Positions 1-12,372 of a stretch of 64,000 nucleotides of DNA are shown in pieces. A program made the position numbers and the translations under genes. Numbering within the stretch: the first letter of the stretch is position 1; every line of letters starts with the position of its first letter. Source of the DNA: Branchiostoma floridae (taxonomy: Eukaryota > Chordata > Leptocardii > Amphioxiformes > Branchiostomatidae). The DNA is taken from NCBI RefSeq assembly GCF_000003815.2, contig NC_049980.1:28576218-28640217 (forward strand), read 5' to 3'. The notes below the pieces were generated by a model. It searched no databases and was not told the origin of the DNA. It was given only the letters and a program-made list of their open reading frames with translations.

Positions 1-280
1 AAACGTCAAAGCCCTTAGGAGTCAAGATTATGGTGTTGTGCAACCAGCTTGGATTGTTGTACATGTAGTATGTAGGCTCAACTAACCATAGCAATCGCGT
101 ATGCATTCAGTAGGTTTGTTGGCTGATTTTGGGTTGCTAGGCTAGAAGTAAACTAAGATAAATATCCTTAAGGCTTAAGTTATCTTCAAGTAGAGGTGTG
201 GCTTTGGCTGGATTTTTGGGAGGGATCTTTTTTGCTCTTTTTTCTTTGATATGATTTTGTCTTCACTGTCACATGTACAG

Positions 281-387
281 GAGAGGAGGGCAGGCTGGCC
301 TACGAGCACATGGGGTCGTTACCCGGGCTACCGAGGGTCATGTCGGAGACAGGTACCCCTCAGGTGGGAGCATCAGCTTACCACTAA
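281..387 (+). CDS. possible terminal exon of an upstream gene
   Basis: A good acceptor (pyrimidine-rich tract ending CACATGTACAG) is followed by a G/C-rich stretch unlike its AT-rich surroundings. One frame from 283 reads EEGRLAYEHMGSLPGLPR and stops at 385-387. A second frame from 282 runs to a stop at 420-422 and ends with LPLTPGTPATGVAP. The third stays open to 460. The sequence cannot settle which frame is used, and no family is recognised. If real, it is the last coding exon of a gene lying mostly left of the window, with its 3' UTR to the right. Confidence 0.25.
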
Positions 388-1979
388 CACCCGGAACACC
401 TGCCACAGGTGTTGCACCTTGAGGAGTAGGACCTGTCAGCAAGGAAAAGTGAAAGTGTGAAAGTGAAAGTTCTCACTTTCACTCCCTGCAAGGAAAAAGA
501 AAGAAAATGCCCAAACGTTTACTTGAATCATGAAAATGATGGACACTACTCTCAGTTAATGTGCAGGGTTTCAGCTGTACATGGGTACAACATTGTTGTG
601 TCAACAGGAAATTGCAACACTTCTAGGTACATCTGTTAACAGTAGTTGCATTGGTTGCTTTACGAAGATTTGTATTCTACCTTGCACAAAGTAAAGCGCT
701 TGCTAGAAAGATTTCGATCATTCCTTCTCAAGTTGAAATGAAACAAAGCTTTAAATAATGTTATTTTCAAGACTACCAATATTGTTCATTTGCCAGTTTC
801 AAATAGTCCAACTCTGCTGTACCAACCATGCTGACCCATGTACAGCTATGTGTGAATAGGCAACAATGCATAACTGCCAAAGCAGCACTTCTCCACTTAA
901 AACACAAGGCTTCTCATGGTGAAATAGCTGTGACATACACCTTCTTTGTATATTTTTTCTGCAAGCCTCCACCTGTAAGGCTTTATATGTTGTACTGTAA
1001 ATGTTGTTACCTTGTCATGTCTAGTTAGCAGTCACAGCTTATAGCTACTGTGTAGCTTCTGTACATCTATTTAGCAACTAACTGTGTATATAGGACATAA
1101 TCATGCTATAACCTAATGTTACACAGTGCAGTGAAATCTTTTTGTAAGAGATGTATTTCTTTTATCTGTAGTTGGCAATTTGCTAACATGTAAGAGAGCT
1201 TAAGGTGAAAACAGTGTCAGTTAACAACAGATACATGGCATATGAATGCAATTTGACAAGCAAGTGCACTTCTGTGTCTAGGACAGTAGCAAATACATGT
1301 ATAGACTCAACAGCACCAGGCATATTGTGCAATAAGCAGTTCATGTTCCCCACACATACATGTCTAGGTAGTCTACTGTTGTACATGTAGTCTACAATAG
1401 TCAACAGTAGCTGATGCACAGTGTAACAGTAACTCATATTTTGTCCAGGTACCAAACACTGCCACATTAAAAATGGTATTATCTCGGCCTTCTCGAGAAT
1501 GTCTACTAAATGCTGCATTGGTGAATCTCTATAGATTCACTAGTTTATTTTGTGATGTGGCAATTTTTGGGCACTCTGCAGGATTATGAAGGCTGATGTT
1601 AGTTCTGCTGCTAACCATGAGCCACACACACCCTACTTTAATAAGCATATTCACACTACGTTCAACTCACCACCAGTATCTGTGCACTGTGCACTATGAC
1701 GTGTAACTTCCAGAATACATCATTTTGTAACTAACAAACTTCTTAGTCTGGCTTAGTCCTTAACCCTTCCCCGGTATTAACACACAGCACTGTGTTGTTG
1801 TGCACATCACATTCAGATTTGTTATCAAACAGTTGCACCTAGCACTGTACATGACTTCTGTTTTCATGTGGACGTCCCAGTTTATTAATGTTTTTTTTTT
1901 TTAGAAATGACTTTGGTAGGGCCTAATGTCCCTTACTAATCGTGTGGTGCGGTCCATTTTTTCAGGAATCACGGACCTC
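388..1979. other. AT-rich non-coding stretch
   Basis: No convincing exon on either strand. Open frames here are short, rich in Cys/His/Tyr and lack splice-site support. The stretch may be 3' UTR of the gene ending near 281-460, or intergenic DNA. Confidence 0.5.
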
Positions 1980-2138
1980 CTTCTGAGAACAAGTCAAAGC
2001 CCCAAACATGCATGCAGTGTGCGTAAGGTGAAGAATCACAGTAATACAGGTCTTGCCAGAAAACTGTACCACTGTACCACACACATGAAAACTTATCAAT
2101 CACACAGTCATGTATAAGGGATGAATAGATGTCAGTAA

Positions 2139-3363
2139 AGGCCCCCTCTCACTTGACGTGCGGCACGCTTGCGGCATTGCTGCGTTCGTTCACTGCGGCA
2201 CTGCTGTGTTAATTTCGCCGATTTTGTCTTGCACTCACACTGACGTGCGGCACTGTTGCGTTTCTAAACTAAATGAACATGTTATTGGCAATTGCAGCGT
2301 TGTCAATTTATGAAAAATCACTGTAAAATGATGAGAATGCCCAAAAATGAGATTTATAATGAAAAGATTTCCCTTATGATAATGAATTATATGATACATA
2401 TGCTATAAATAACCTTGAACGACTTTTACTGTAAAGGAAATGACCCAAATGAACGGACACGAACCATATACCAGATTTGAATCGATGTGTACGTTTTGCA
2501 CCATGTAACGTTATGTGTAATTATGTATTTCAATATGTTTATTCACCAATTTTGCAAATTTTTAAAATGAAAATGCTTGATATTTCATACTTATTTTGTA
2601 TGACGCGGAGTATTTTCATTGTCGGCGGATGGCTTGCCAGCCTATTGATGTCTAAGTCTATCATATTTGTAAAAAGTGAGAAAAATATGGCCCATCGGTT
2701 TGAATGACTGCAATTTTGTATTTTATCGGCGGCAGGCTACCAGCAATGATTAGCTTGTAACGTTATAACGCAAACGCAAACTCGTTATCATCCAACACAA
2801 ATAAATTATTTTTGAACGTTGTACGATAATCTTTTTCTCTACATCCGTAGCTTAATCGATAAACCAGTTACTTATTTTTTGTTTTCAAGTATAAAATACT
2901 GACCAATTAAATAAATCAAAAGATGTATTTTTAAGTTAACTCTGAATACGGATACAAGGTAAGTTTTGTGGAATTCGCAGTGTTTTTACTGGATCGAAAA
3001 CCACTGTAAAATTATTAGAAATGCATCTAAAATAGTTTTTCGGTGATAAAAGGATGTTTACTTTTGATTCTTGGTGTAAAATAGGCAAAATATATCCTTG
3101 ATACTGTTTGGGGCATGGTGGCGGCACTGTTGCGGCACCGTTGCGGCACTGTTGCGGCACTGTTGCGGCACTGTTGCGGCATCTTGCCACTTGCGTTATT
3201 TTTAAACTTTTTAAAAAACGTCGCGCTTGCTTGCGGCACTTCTAGGTTTGCTTGCGGCACCTCTAGGTTTGCTTGCGGCACCTCTAGGTTCCGTGGCGGT
3301 ACATCTGCGTTTTCGAACGCAGCAATGCCGCAAGCGTGCCGCACGTCAAGTGAGAGGGGGCCT
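2139..3363. mobile_element. PIF/Harbinger-type non-autonomous DNA element (MITE)
   Basis: The left end (AGGCCCCCTCTCACTTGACG...) and the reverse complement of the right end match perfectly for about 50 bp, through GCATTGCTGCGTTCG. Both ends are flanked by TAA (2136-2138 and 3364-3366), the 3-bp target duplication of Harbinger elements. The 1,225-bp interior has no transposase frame. It holds two short tandem arrays: about five TTGCGGCACTG units (3119-3182) and three GGTTTGCTTGCGGCACCTCTA-like units (3231-3300). The near-perfect ends suggest recent activity. Confidence 0.85.
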
Positions 3364-3591
3364 TAAGCTGTCAGGAATGAGTCCACTCTACTATATATTG
3401 CCCTTTCCTATAGATTTATACTACTCTCCAAGCAGAGGTTGAGTCGCATAGATATAGTAGTAGTCTACTACTATATCTGCGCGACTCAACCTCTGCTTGG
3501 AGAGTAGTATAAGTCTATAGGAAAGGGTAATATATAGTAGAGTGGACTCATTCCTCAGCTTACTGACATCTATTCCGCAGTCATCCCTCAG
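3364..3591. repeat. large palindrome centred near 3465
   Basis: Arms from about 3374 and 3556 read toward each other with few differences, each including CTCTCCAAGCAGAGGTTGAG, a terminal-repeat motif found elsewhere in the window. The right arm continues to about 3591. That outer part matches the inverse of 2117-2138, so the left arm is split by the Harbinger-type element. The bare arm shows the uninterrupted site CAGTAAGCTG. Confidence 0.8.
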
Positions 3592-4399
3592 TAAGACATC
3601 TGGAGCCGCATAGTTCATGTTTCTGAACCTTTATTCAGTCTGCCAACCCTATGCGAAAGACTATAGGAGAGGGCAATGTTTCAATTAAGAGCAGCGCAAT
3701 GTTACGGTACACAGAATGGATGGAAGAAGTCAGACAAATTAGACTGTAAAGATAGACAACCTCAATACACTGTGTAATAATCACAGTCAAATCGGTCTTG
3801 CCAGAAAGCTTGTATGTATGCCTTTAGTTATTGTAAAAGACTGTGTTGCAGTGAATGACTCGGCAGTTCAACAGTGCTGTTTGATATCTCAATATATACA
3901 TGTGAAAGAAACAAGTCAGACAAAATCAACTCTTACAATCATAGACAACCTTCATACACAGTGTGAGGTGAAAAATAACTGGAACTTGTCTTTGCAGAAA
4001 GCCCATATGTATGATGTAATTACTCATTTGCCAGTGAGGATGATACAGACGAACAGTGTTTCAGTGAATGTTAGTGCAATGCAGTGCAACATTGCCATGC
4101 CCAGTGTAAGGAAAAAGCCCGACAAAATCCGCTGTTATGTAGATGACAAACAGCATTTTTGTTTTCGTTTCAGAAAACTTGATGTTTAATAGATAGAAAT
4201 CATACAGTCATGTATTATGTCAGCACATCAGACATTAGCTTGTGGTACACTGTATCCTTATTTGAAAGTGGAAAGAGTTACAGATGATGTAGACCCAGTG
4301 TTACTAACCAAATTGTGATACAATAATTGACCCACCTAGCAGACAGACCCTTGTCAATTCCCCAATACATGGACCCACTGTCACTAGCAATGAAACACT

Positions 4400-4510
4400 T
4401 AGATAGACCCCTTTTCACCACATGGGTAACAGATAGACCCAGTTTTACCACATGGGTAACAGATAGACCCAGTTTTACCACATGGATAATAGATAGATGC
4501 ACTCTCACAA
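4400..4510 (+). repeat. 30-bp tandem repeat with decayed flanks
   Basis: The unit TAGACCCAGTTTTACCACAT plus GGGTAACAGA recurs with a 30-bp period at 4404, 4434, 4464 and 4494. Diverged copies containing AGACCCAGTTTTA continue on both sides from about 4325 to 4760. Confidence 0.75.
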
Positions 4511-4760
4511 CCCAGACACAACCCAAAGCTGATAGACCCAGTTTTACTCAGATACAGGAATCTTGTAGACCCAGGTTCATGTACCCAAATAACAGATACA
4601 TTTGTAGACCCATTTTACTTCTCAGATAAGGAAATTTAAGAGAATATCACAAGACACATAACAGACCCAGTTACATGCATGTAGACCCAATTTCAGTACC
4701 CACATAACAAATAAAACAGGCTGAGTTTCAGTGCCTCCATAATCACCCCAGTTTTAGCAC

Positions 4761-7351
4761 CCAGATAGCAGACCAAAATATCTTGAATGTTTTCAGTGAA
4801 ACGATCAACCAGCAACCACCAGTTCTCATGCCTATATAAGTGTATGACTTGGACACTGTATGCTAAATGGCTAGTGATGCAATGATATGAAGTGCCACTT
4901 GTCTTCCATAGTTATACATACTGTACCTCTCATGGTTCTTTGTAAGAGAAAGCCTGTACAATACCAGATGTGACTATACAATGTATATCCAAAGCTTGTG
5001 GTTAATAAGGAATAGGTTATAAGAAGTACAGCAAATCGAATATGTGATATTGAATGTTTTATTAGATATTTTACATTGTACCATACTGTCTATACCTAAC
5101 AGTGTAATGTAAGACTGACTTGCTGTTTTTGCCAGCTGAATCGTTTTTGTAAAGTAATACTGTAGCAGTGAAAGGTGTAAGTGACTACTATTTATTGCAG
5201 TGGAACAATTCAAATGTGCAAAGTGAACCGGCTTGGTCCATGTTAATGTCAGAAATATGGAATAAGTCAACATTTTGATAGTTAAAATTATAATTAGTTA
5301 GAATAGGCTATTAAAGTTAAAGAAGAACATGATATTTAGGGGTCCATGTATAAAGCTAAGTGCACTGCCTATGTTACTTGCCTATGTTAATTAAGCTTTT
5401 TTTAAATCTATATTATTACAGATCTATCACCCCACTTATTGTTACTTTGTATTTATTGTACAGTATCTAAATCAACATGTGGTTGGTTCTCATTTTCTCA
5501 TGGAAAAAGATGTGTTAATTGCTGAAGAATGTTGATTGGAGAGTGTAATATTTATTTTCATAACCAGCACCGCTACGTTTGGTTAAAATATCATTAATTT
5601 GGTTAATTTGAGAGTCAGTGGAAGGATACTTTGCATGTTGAGCCATTATATTCAAGCTAATACAAATGTAATATCATTTCCTGCAGTGGCCTGTTTAAAC
5701 ACTTGTCTGGCTTTGCACTGTAGCATGATTGTGTATCATTCTCATATTGTATCAACATTGAGATTTATTTATCAGCAAATATTGATTTTCCACTTATTAT
5801 ATAGATTTTGTTGTGGAGACCAGAAATCATGTTTGATGAGACAATGTCTTCTGGACAAAGCAGTGAATTTAATTTGCAACAAAACTCATTCTAATGTCTT
5901 TAGAGTTGCAGTACAGAATGGGTGGTATGATTAGTACGTAATCCCCAAGCAGATGTTAGCTTTGGCTTGTTTCATGACATAAAAAAATACACATCTTGTA
6001 TTTTTTGGAAGCATTTTGTTTGTACAGAATGAGCGCCGCCTTGCTGTTGGAATACCAGAAGCTCTGGCCATATTCATTGGACTGATGCACACAACACTAC
6101 AGATTTCAAACAAGACTAGTTCAATTCAAGTCAAAACCAGACGATCTGCTGCAGTACTATGGAAAGACATTAGTGGACCCAAAATCAAATCATTTCTTCC
6201 TTCTGCCAACCCTACCATATTACTATTATATATCACAAAGGTCCATCAACAACTTCTCAAGTTGTGCTCTTAAAAAATCAAACAAATGCACCTGCATGTA
6301 CGAAAAACCAGAGCTGACATGCTTTGAGATTATTTGGTAAGTAGTTTTATAGCTGCTACAATCCATACCTGCTGATTCACCAACAGTTCAGCCACATGGT
6401 CGATCTTTACAGTCACTGTGGATCTATATCTTTGAAGCCATAATGTAAGGACTCTCGTTTGTTGCTTGTTGTTACAAATGCCATATTATGTTATTTATGT
6501 ACAGTATATGTTCTAATACCCAACTGCGTGAAGGCAGTGGAAGATATCACTATTCAGCAATCTTATAAACAACCAAGAAAGAATAAAAGATCACGACTGA
6601 AACAGACTATGCATCTTGTTTGTCTTTTCACATTGTTATTGTGTATGAAAACAAAAGCATTTATCTCTCTTGGAAACAATGAAATTATTAGACACACTGT
6701 TAACCATGACATTGTATATAATGAGGCATATCAAAAGTATATCAGTTCTTTGGTACGACTTAGTATAGGACATACAGTTTTGTATACAACGTCACAAGTT
6801 AGGAACTGCTTAAAGCCATGTGATAGAATTACTAGTATGTACATTGACAGTTTTTTAGAATAAAGTGTCAGTCATGATATACCTTCATGTGCATTATAGA
6901 TGACATTTACAGCAGATACATGTAACATGAGAACATGCCTGGCCTAAAAAGCAAGGACTCATCTGTATGTTTTCAAATTCAATGTTCCTACTACTGTATA
7001 TACAGATCTTGTGAGATACAAGTTTGAATGGACGTATTCATCTGAAGGGCCATGAAGGGTACAAGAAACAGGGAAAGTTGATCGATGATAACTTCAATGT
7101 CAATGATATGTATCCCAGGTTGTTCAGGGGATAGTGTTTGGAGAGACACACAACAATAGATCAGTACTGTTAAGTCGCAGATTGTGTTAATCGTAACTTT
7201 TTCGAGATAAGAAAAAATATGTCTCATTTCGGAAGTGTATTTCTCGTCTCTTTGCTGTCCAATCTCTTTAAGACCACCTGTTACGCCTCACGATACAGCC
7301 AACCACTCAAGATTTTGTTGATGTCGTCACCGTGTCGCCTAGCAACGTCCT
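4761..7351. other. non-coding stretch left of the secreted-protein gene
   Basis: No supported gene. Open frames at 5599-5934 and 6459-6863 have random-looking composition and no homology I recognise. An AATAAA at 6860 could be a polyadenylation signal for a plus-strand transcript. A decayed CCCCAAGCAGATGTTAGC near 5942 resembles the MITE ends seen elsewhere. Confidence 0.5.
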
Positions 7352-8339
7352 TCATTTGTGATGCTTCCTGGAGTGCAGGACATCGTTTGCCCTGTTGTCC
7401 TTCGCTGAATCAGACTCGTCGAAGTCCCAGTTCATGCTGTCCGCCAGCGCCGAGTACCAGTCTTCGGTAAAGTCCGGCTCGTCCTCGGCCGTTTTCGGGA
7501 GCAGGTCTCGGATGGCCTGGCCGAAAGGCTTGGACGGGAGCTCCACTTCTGAGGGCTCGACCCAGCCGTAGAGGTGGTCTTCGGCGGGGGCCTGTTCGCC
7601 AAGGGCTTCCTCGTCCGATGGGTAGTCATCCTCGTCCAGAACCCGCTCAATTCGTCTCAAGATCCGCTCCACCCGCCACTGCCAGACGTCTTGTCCTTTC
7701 CGGTGGTGGTTGGAGGCTACGCCATTTCTTTCCAAGTCTGCAACTGGATTTGTGAAGATGAAATATACCACATGTAAGATGTGCGGAACGAACAGAATTT
7801 CAGCAATCTGCCACTCAGTTGTATCCCTGTAGTTCTCGTTAAAATGTACCAAGCACCTTAGGAGCAAGGAACTTTTAACGTCCACAATGAGAAGGACGTG
7901 GCCTAGCTACAGTACTGGCACGGAACTATACGATGATGAACGTCCACAATGCCCTAATTTTTAAGCATTACGTGTCGTATGTCAAATGCGACGGAGTTGC
8001 AGAAATTACTGTGACTACTCTAACATACATTTCAGTAAATGTTCCAAAGCTGCTTTAGCTTTGTGTTTTGGACCTTTTTGAAGCTTCGAAGATACAATGA
8101 TAAACCAGAACAGGAGCTATCGTTTTCCCGACCCTCACCCACATAACAAATATCTGAAGGCTCCATATTTCATAGCTTACCGAGTTATGCTCACAAAGCA
8201 CGCTGAAAACATAACCTTCTTGTCGAAGGTAAAAAATGAAACGACTTTTGAACTCACCAGGCTTGCAGCATGTAAGACTCAGCTGGCTGGCCACAACTAC
8301 TGCTAGTAGGAGGGCGAAGACGTCCGTTCTGCCTCGCAT
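7352..8339 (-). CDS. small secreted acidic protein (putative peptide precursor)
   Basis: Two exons, 8339-8258 and 7737-7352, joined in phase 1 with GT-AG sites (CTG|GTGAGT, TTGCAG|AC), give 155 residues. I start at the methionine at 8339 because MRGRTDVFALLLAVVVASQL begins a clean signal peptide; an in-frame ATG at 8390 would only add a charged leader. The mature part opens with two Cys and a basic amphipathic stretch (residues about 35-60, HHRKGQDVWQWRVERILRR). A long acidic, Trp-containing region (DEDDYPSDEEALGE, DWYSALADSMNWDFDE) follows, then a basic tail, HSRKHHK. No enzyme domain is visible. Dibasic sites and the exon layout fit a hormone or neuropeptide precursor, but I do not recognise the family. 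It is divergent from the gene at 9848. Confidence 0.7.
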
Positions 8340-9847
8340 GTTGAAAATGGCGATGTGTGCGTCGCTCTCGAGAACACTTCTTGAAACCACCAGCTAACTG
8401 TCTGCGCGTCTTTTGACTGGTGATCTGGCGGACCACCGGAGTTTAAATGAATGGTGAGATGCTCATCAGTATGTATGACCTGACCCCGATAGAATTGGCT
8501 ATTCGCGGTGACGTACCCGGGGTTACAGTTGTGACGCATGTCCTTTCACAACAGCCACTTGGGAGGCCGGCCACAAACCGGGTATTTTTAGTCCCCTTTG
8601 TCCGCAACCTCTCTTCATCTATTAGACTCTAGAGCTCCGGGGACCTCTCTGGGTTTGACACAACGTACTCTAGGCATTGACCCTAGTCATCGAAGCTGGG
8701 CGTGTTTTGAAATGTGTTCTTAAGGTTTGGAAATTGAAGCAAGAGAAGCACAAAGTAGACCTGGGATCAAAACAAACTTTGTTTTCGTCTCCAGGGCAAC
8801 AGGACTGAAGGCACCGTGCATCCCGTCGGTGTAAAGGTTATCGTGTCGTGACGACATCAGCGCCACAATAGGTCGTCTGCTGTTGTCCGTGTTTTCTTCC
8901 TTTTTTTGTCGCTGTCCTATTTTTGGGACTAAGACGTCACCCGTTGTTAGACTGTGTGTACCAAGGAAACGTTGATAAGAAGTTACGTTAGCCACATTGT
9001 GTGACGGCTGGGACCTCAGGTTCAAGAGTACATTGTGTTTTGATGAAAACAGAAAGAAAACGCTGACAGAACTGGTACTCGACCTGAGCTAAATAGTGTC
9101 AGAGAATATCTTCTTGGGCAAAACAAACATTTTCGTATAATGACACTCTTGAGGTAACGTTAGTTGGAAGGAAGAACAATAGAAGAAAGAGAGGGAGGAT
9201 GGAAGGGAAAAAGAAAAAAAGGAAAGGAAAGAAATGCATGTGAATAGGGAAGAAAAATGAATAAAGTCACAGCTCATCGCATCAGCAAAATAACATTGAA
9301 TTCACTGTCTAAAAGTGACGGACCGTGTGTCCCAGCATCTGGCCATATATGTCATCGAAGGATGAGCTTTTCATGTGTATGCATAATACAGAAGGCACGT
9401 GTACACTCACGTCTGTCATGTGACGTATTTCTATCTCTGATCTTACCCACGGAAACCTGCACGTGAAGAACAACGACACCGTGTGGGGTTATCGGAGGAC
9501 ATTCCTTGCCCACCCTTAAGTGATTACATCACGACTACGTACACGTGAGGCACAAAAGATGTTCAGCTTCAGCGAGCCAGACGCAAGTCTGGTCCGTCCT
9601 CTGACGCAAACTTTCCCGCCCCAAGGGGCGGCCCTAGCAACGCGATTGTTCTGTCAAATGTCATCCCTCTGGCTTTACGGACCAGGGCGGTTTCAGTCGG
9701 TTGGTTCCACACAAACATCCTTGCTTTTAAAACCCTGTATACAGACTGACTCATACATATATATACAAGAGTACGTACACAACGCAGAGTTACATTGCCA
9801 GAAAGTACAGGTTGGATCAGCGAAGTCTGAAGTATCAGATCCGAGCC
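8340..9847. promoter_or_regulatory. divergent intergenic region between two secreted-protein genes
   Basis: The 1.5-kb spacer separates the minus-strand gene (start 8339) from the plus-strand gene (start 9848). TATA-like CTTTTAAAACCC (about 9723) and an AP-1-like TGACTCA (about 9747) lie 100-125 bp before the plus-strand start. A TTTAAA at about 8441 lies 100 bp before the minus-strand start. A purine-rich tract fills 9166-9254. The motif calls are by eye. Confidence 0.35.
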
Positions 9848-10889
9848 ATGGACTTCCGTGTGTTTGCAGAAATCATCGTCGGCGTTCTGCTCACCATGGG
9901 GCCGCTGGAGAGCGACATGAGACCAGGTAATATGACTTCCTCTATATCTAACCTACTTATAGCTGATCTCCAATGGCCTCCTTCGCAGATCTTGTAGGAG
10001 CGGCAGAACAGGTTCTCTAATGGCCCGATTACATGCGCCGTACGATCGTCCTAAGATCGCAAACTGAGGGCATTCTTGAGATTGTCTTCCATGTGCTCAG
10101 CAACATTAAACTGTCTGATATCAAGGGTGTTAGATGAGACGCGCTTGCTTATATCTTATATTACGTCTTTGCTCCTATTGAAAGTCTGCCTTTGATACTT
10201 AACGGCGGTTTGTCTTGTGAAGGAAAGTTTTTTGGTACTGTCACAGTCTGCCTGAAAACTCTACGACAGGCTGTCCCGGTACTCCCCAAGTAGAAGTTTA
10301 GGTCTTGGAGCTATATTGTCTGTTTGATTGTTTGTTTGTTGTTTTTTTGTGCCTTTTTCTACGATGTGACATTACCTAGTAGTGATCGAGGGGGAGGAAA
10401 ATAGGAAATTGATATTTGATTGGAGATCTAGACTCACCATTTAACTGTGGCTGATTCTAACCGCGATCGCCTCTTGTCTCCTCCCGTGCAGTGAGGAACA
10501 GGAAGCGACAGGCCGCGCTGGTGGAGAAGATCAAGCGGGAGTCCGGCGGAGACATGGCGCTGGCCAGGGACATGATCGAGAACCTGTGCCGCCACCAGCG
10601 CCGCAGCCACCACTGCCGCATGTCCGCCTTCAAGCTGTACGCGCTTGTGGTGCAGTCCGCCCGGCGGGACCAACCCACAGCCCTGCCGCCGGCGGCGCCG
10701 TCGTCTCCCCTGCTGAACGACGGAGTCCACACAGACCCCGAGTACAGGGCCACCGCGCTGAAGACCAAGAAGAGGGCGACGAAAAGGAAGGTCGTGATGA
10801 AACGGAAGACGGGCACCTGCGGGGACTTTAACGTAGGCGAAGAGGAGGTTGTGAAACGGTTCAAACAGCCCGCGAAGATTCGCGTTTAA
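9848..10889 (+). CDS. small secreted basic protein with furin-type site
   Basis: Exons 9848-9926 and 10492-10889, phase-1 intron, GT-AG, 158 residues. Exon 1 encodes MDFRVFAEIIVGVLLTMGPL, a signal peptide, ending in DMRP. Exon 2 begins V-RNRKR, a strong furin/prohormone-convertase site, followed by QAALVEKIKRESGG (an N-terminal Gln could cyclise). Next come two Cys (NLCRHQRRSHHC), a Pro/Ala-rich linker, and a tail with many dibasic sites (TKKRATKRKVVMKRK) and a third Cys. Exon 2 is much more G/C-rich than the flanks. The layout matches the divergent gene at 8339. A secreted peptide precursor or growth-factor-like protein is likely; the family is not recognised. Confidence 0.7.
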
Positions 10890-11021
10890 CTTCAAACGAG
10901 ACCAAGAAATCTCCTCAAACTCATTGAAGAGACTGAGTCAGTTAAGTTCGCTATGACAATGTCTACGAGACAGCAACAGAACAGTATCTTTGAGAATGAA
11001 ATTATCGAAGTGCATTTTGTA

Positions 11022-11027
11022 AATAAA
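11022..11027 (+). terminator. polyadenylation signal AATAAA of the basic secreted protein gene
   Basis: The hexamer in TTTGTAAATAAACG lies about 135 bases after the stop at 10889, a plausible short 3' UTR. Confidence 0.45.
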
Positions 11028-11045
11028 CGTATAGACATGTATACG

Positions 11046-12164
11046 TACAGATTTGTAAGGTCTTCAATTTGATACATGTATATAAATTTTATTACGACTT
11101 AGTATTTAAGAGCAGTTTGTGATTGTGGCCTCAATTTAAGGAAATATCGAGACCATATTGGTACATTGTGTAGGAAGGCCTAGTGGAGGCGAGCGCACAC
11201 ATGAGTGCTGATATTTTTACCACGGTCTGATCTACATGACAGAAGTTGAACAGTTGAAGTTGAACAGTATCGTCACACTGTTGTGTAGATACTTACTCTC
11301 CAAGCAGAGGTTGGTGGGGAAGTTTGTGACCTTTTTCTCATGTCTCCCTGTTTCTATAGGGAGTGCGGAAACGGAAACGGTAGATAAGAAAAAATTCACA
11401 AACTTTCAACAACATCGCATGGAGAGTATAGACGCACTTTGTTGTACATGTACCTTGAGAATGGCTTCATTTGTCTATCTCCAAGCAGACGCTGGATGGG
11501 TACGTTCCGAAGTTACAACGCGATCTCCTGATTTTAGACTATCGTTTGTCCACATGGACGTACGTAGCACCCGATTGACATGAACTACACACTCAGTACT
11601 GTCATGTAGATTTACTATGAAATATAGTAAAATGAAGTGATGTTACACACAGTCCCATTTGAATCTTTACGAGCATGAATTATCCTGGTATCCATCTCTG
11701 TCGTAATTTCTTCTTTTATTTAAGCCAGTGACAGTTGCCAAGTCTATTACACAATACAAACAAACGTGCGCCAGCCGAATGTTTAGATCGGCCGAGCGTC
11801 GACCGTATTTTTCGGTGAAAATCGATATCTTGTCTCCGTCACAAATTGGACTGGACTCGGTGTGTCATTCCAGAAAGTTTAAGTTATTGTACTTTCTGTC
11901 TTTCTGGTGCCGGATGTGACGAGACTGGGTTTATCCTACTTTTTTAGGTTTATCCAAGACTTTGATTTTACGAAAGAGAATTTACATATGGGAAAATTAC
12001 TCCCTTGGTTTCACAAAGACCCCACGAATTTACATATGTGAGGATGATATTTTACACTGAGATAAATAGAAATAAATTTGCGTCATTAGAAACAGTGCAT
12101 TAATTTCGGAGAGCTTAATTCTAGCTCTGCTGATAGCCATCTGGAACTTTGAAGCCAAAAGTCA
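11046..12164. other. non-coding stretch with isolated MITE ends
   Basis: No gene is supported. CTCTCCAAGCAGAGGTTGG at about 11298 and a weaker TCTCCAAGCAGACGCTGG at about 11479 match the terminal repeat of the MITE at 12173, and may be solo or truncated copies. Confidence 0.45.
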
Positions 12165-12172
12165 TACTTAAC

Positions 12173-12372
12173 TACTCTCCAAGCAGAGGTTAGGCTCCCA
12201 CTGTTTTTAAACGTTTTTTAGTCGTTTTTATCGGGCTCTCTATTTTGTATTGTATCTTGTATTGTCAAAACCTTTTTGACAATACAAGATACAATACAAA
12301 ATCGAAAGCCCGATAAAATCGACTAAAAAACTCTTTTTGTAAAGCCGAAGCCTAACCTCTGCTTGGGGAGTA
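12173..12372. mobile_element. 200-bp palindromic MITE with 9-bp target duplication
   Basis: The ends TACTCTCCAAGCAGAGGTTA and, reversed, TACTCCCCAAGCAGAGGTTA continue inward into a near-complete foldback (AAACCTTTTTGACAATACAA at the centre). ATACTTAAC flanks it on both sides (12164-12172 and 12373-12381). No coding capacity. The 9-bp duplication is the MULE-like length. Confidence 0.8.

Larger units (their letters stand above)
1980..4240. repeat. decayed tandem repeats, interrupted by two later elements
   Basis: Variants of one module recur: AAGTCAGACAAA-like, then GTCTTGCCAGAAA-like, then CATACAGTCATGTAT-like. They are visible around 1990-2115, 3735-3815, 3905-4010 and 4115-4215. The module is broken by the Harbinger-type element at 2139-3363 and the palindrome to about 3591. 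The open frame at 3818-4189 lies in this array and is taken as chance. Confidence 0.4.

Noticed and set aside
3818-4189. 123-residue open frame
   Set aside because: It lies in decayed tandem repeats, has no splice or start context and random-looking composition.
5599-6863. Open frames of 111 and 134 residues
   Set aside because: AT-rich, no conserved motifs, no codon bias, no neighbours in frame.
10434-10895. Minus-strand frames of 153 and 135 residues
   Set aside because: Shadows of the G/C-rich exon 2 of the secreted protein; no start or splice support on the minus strand.
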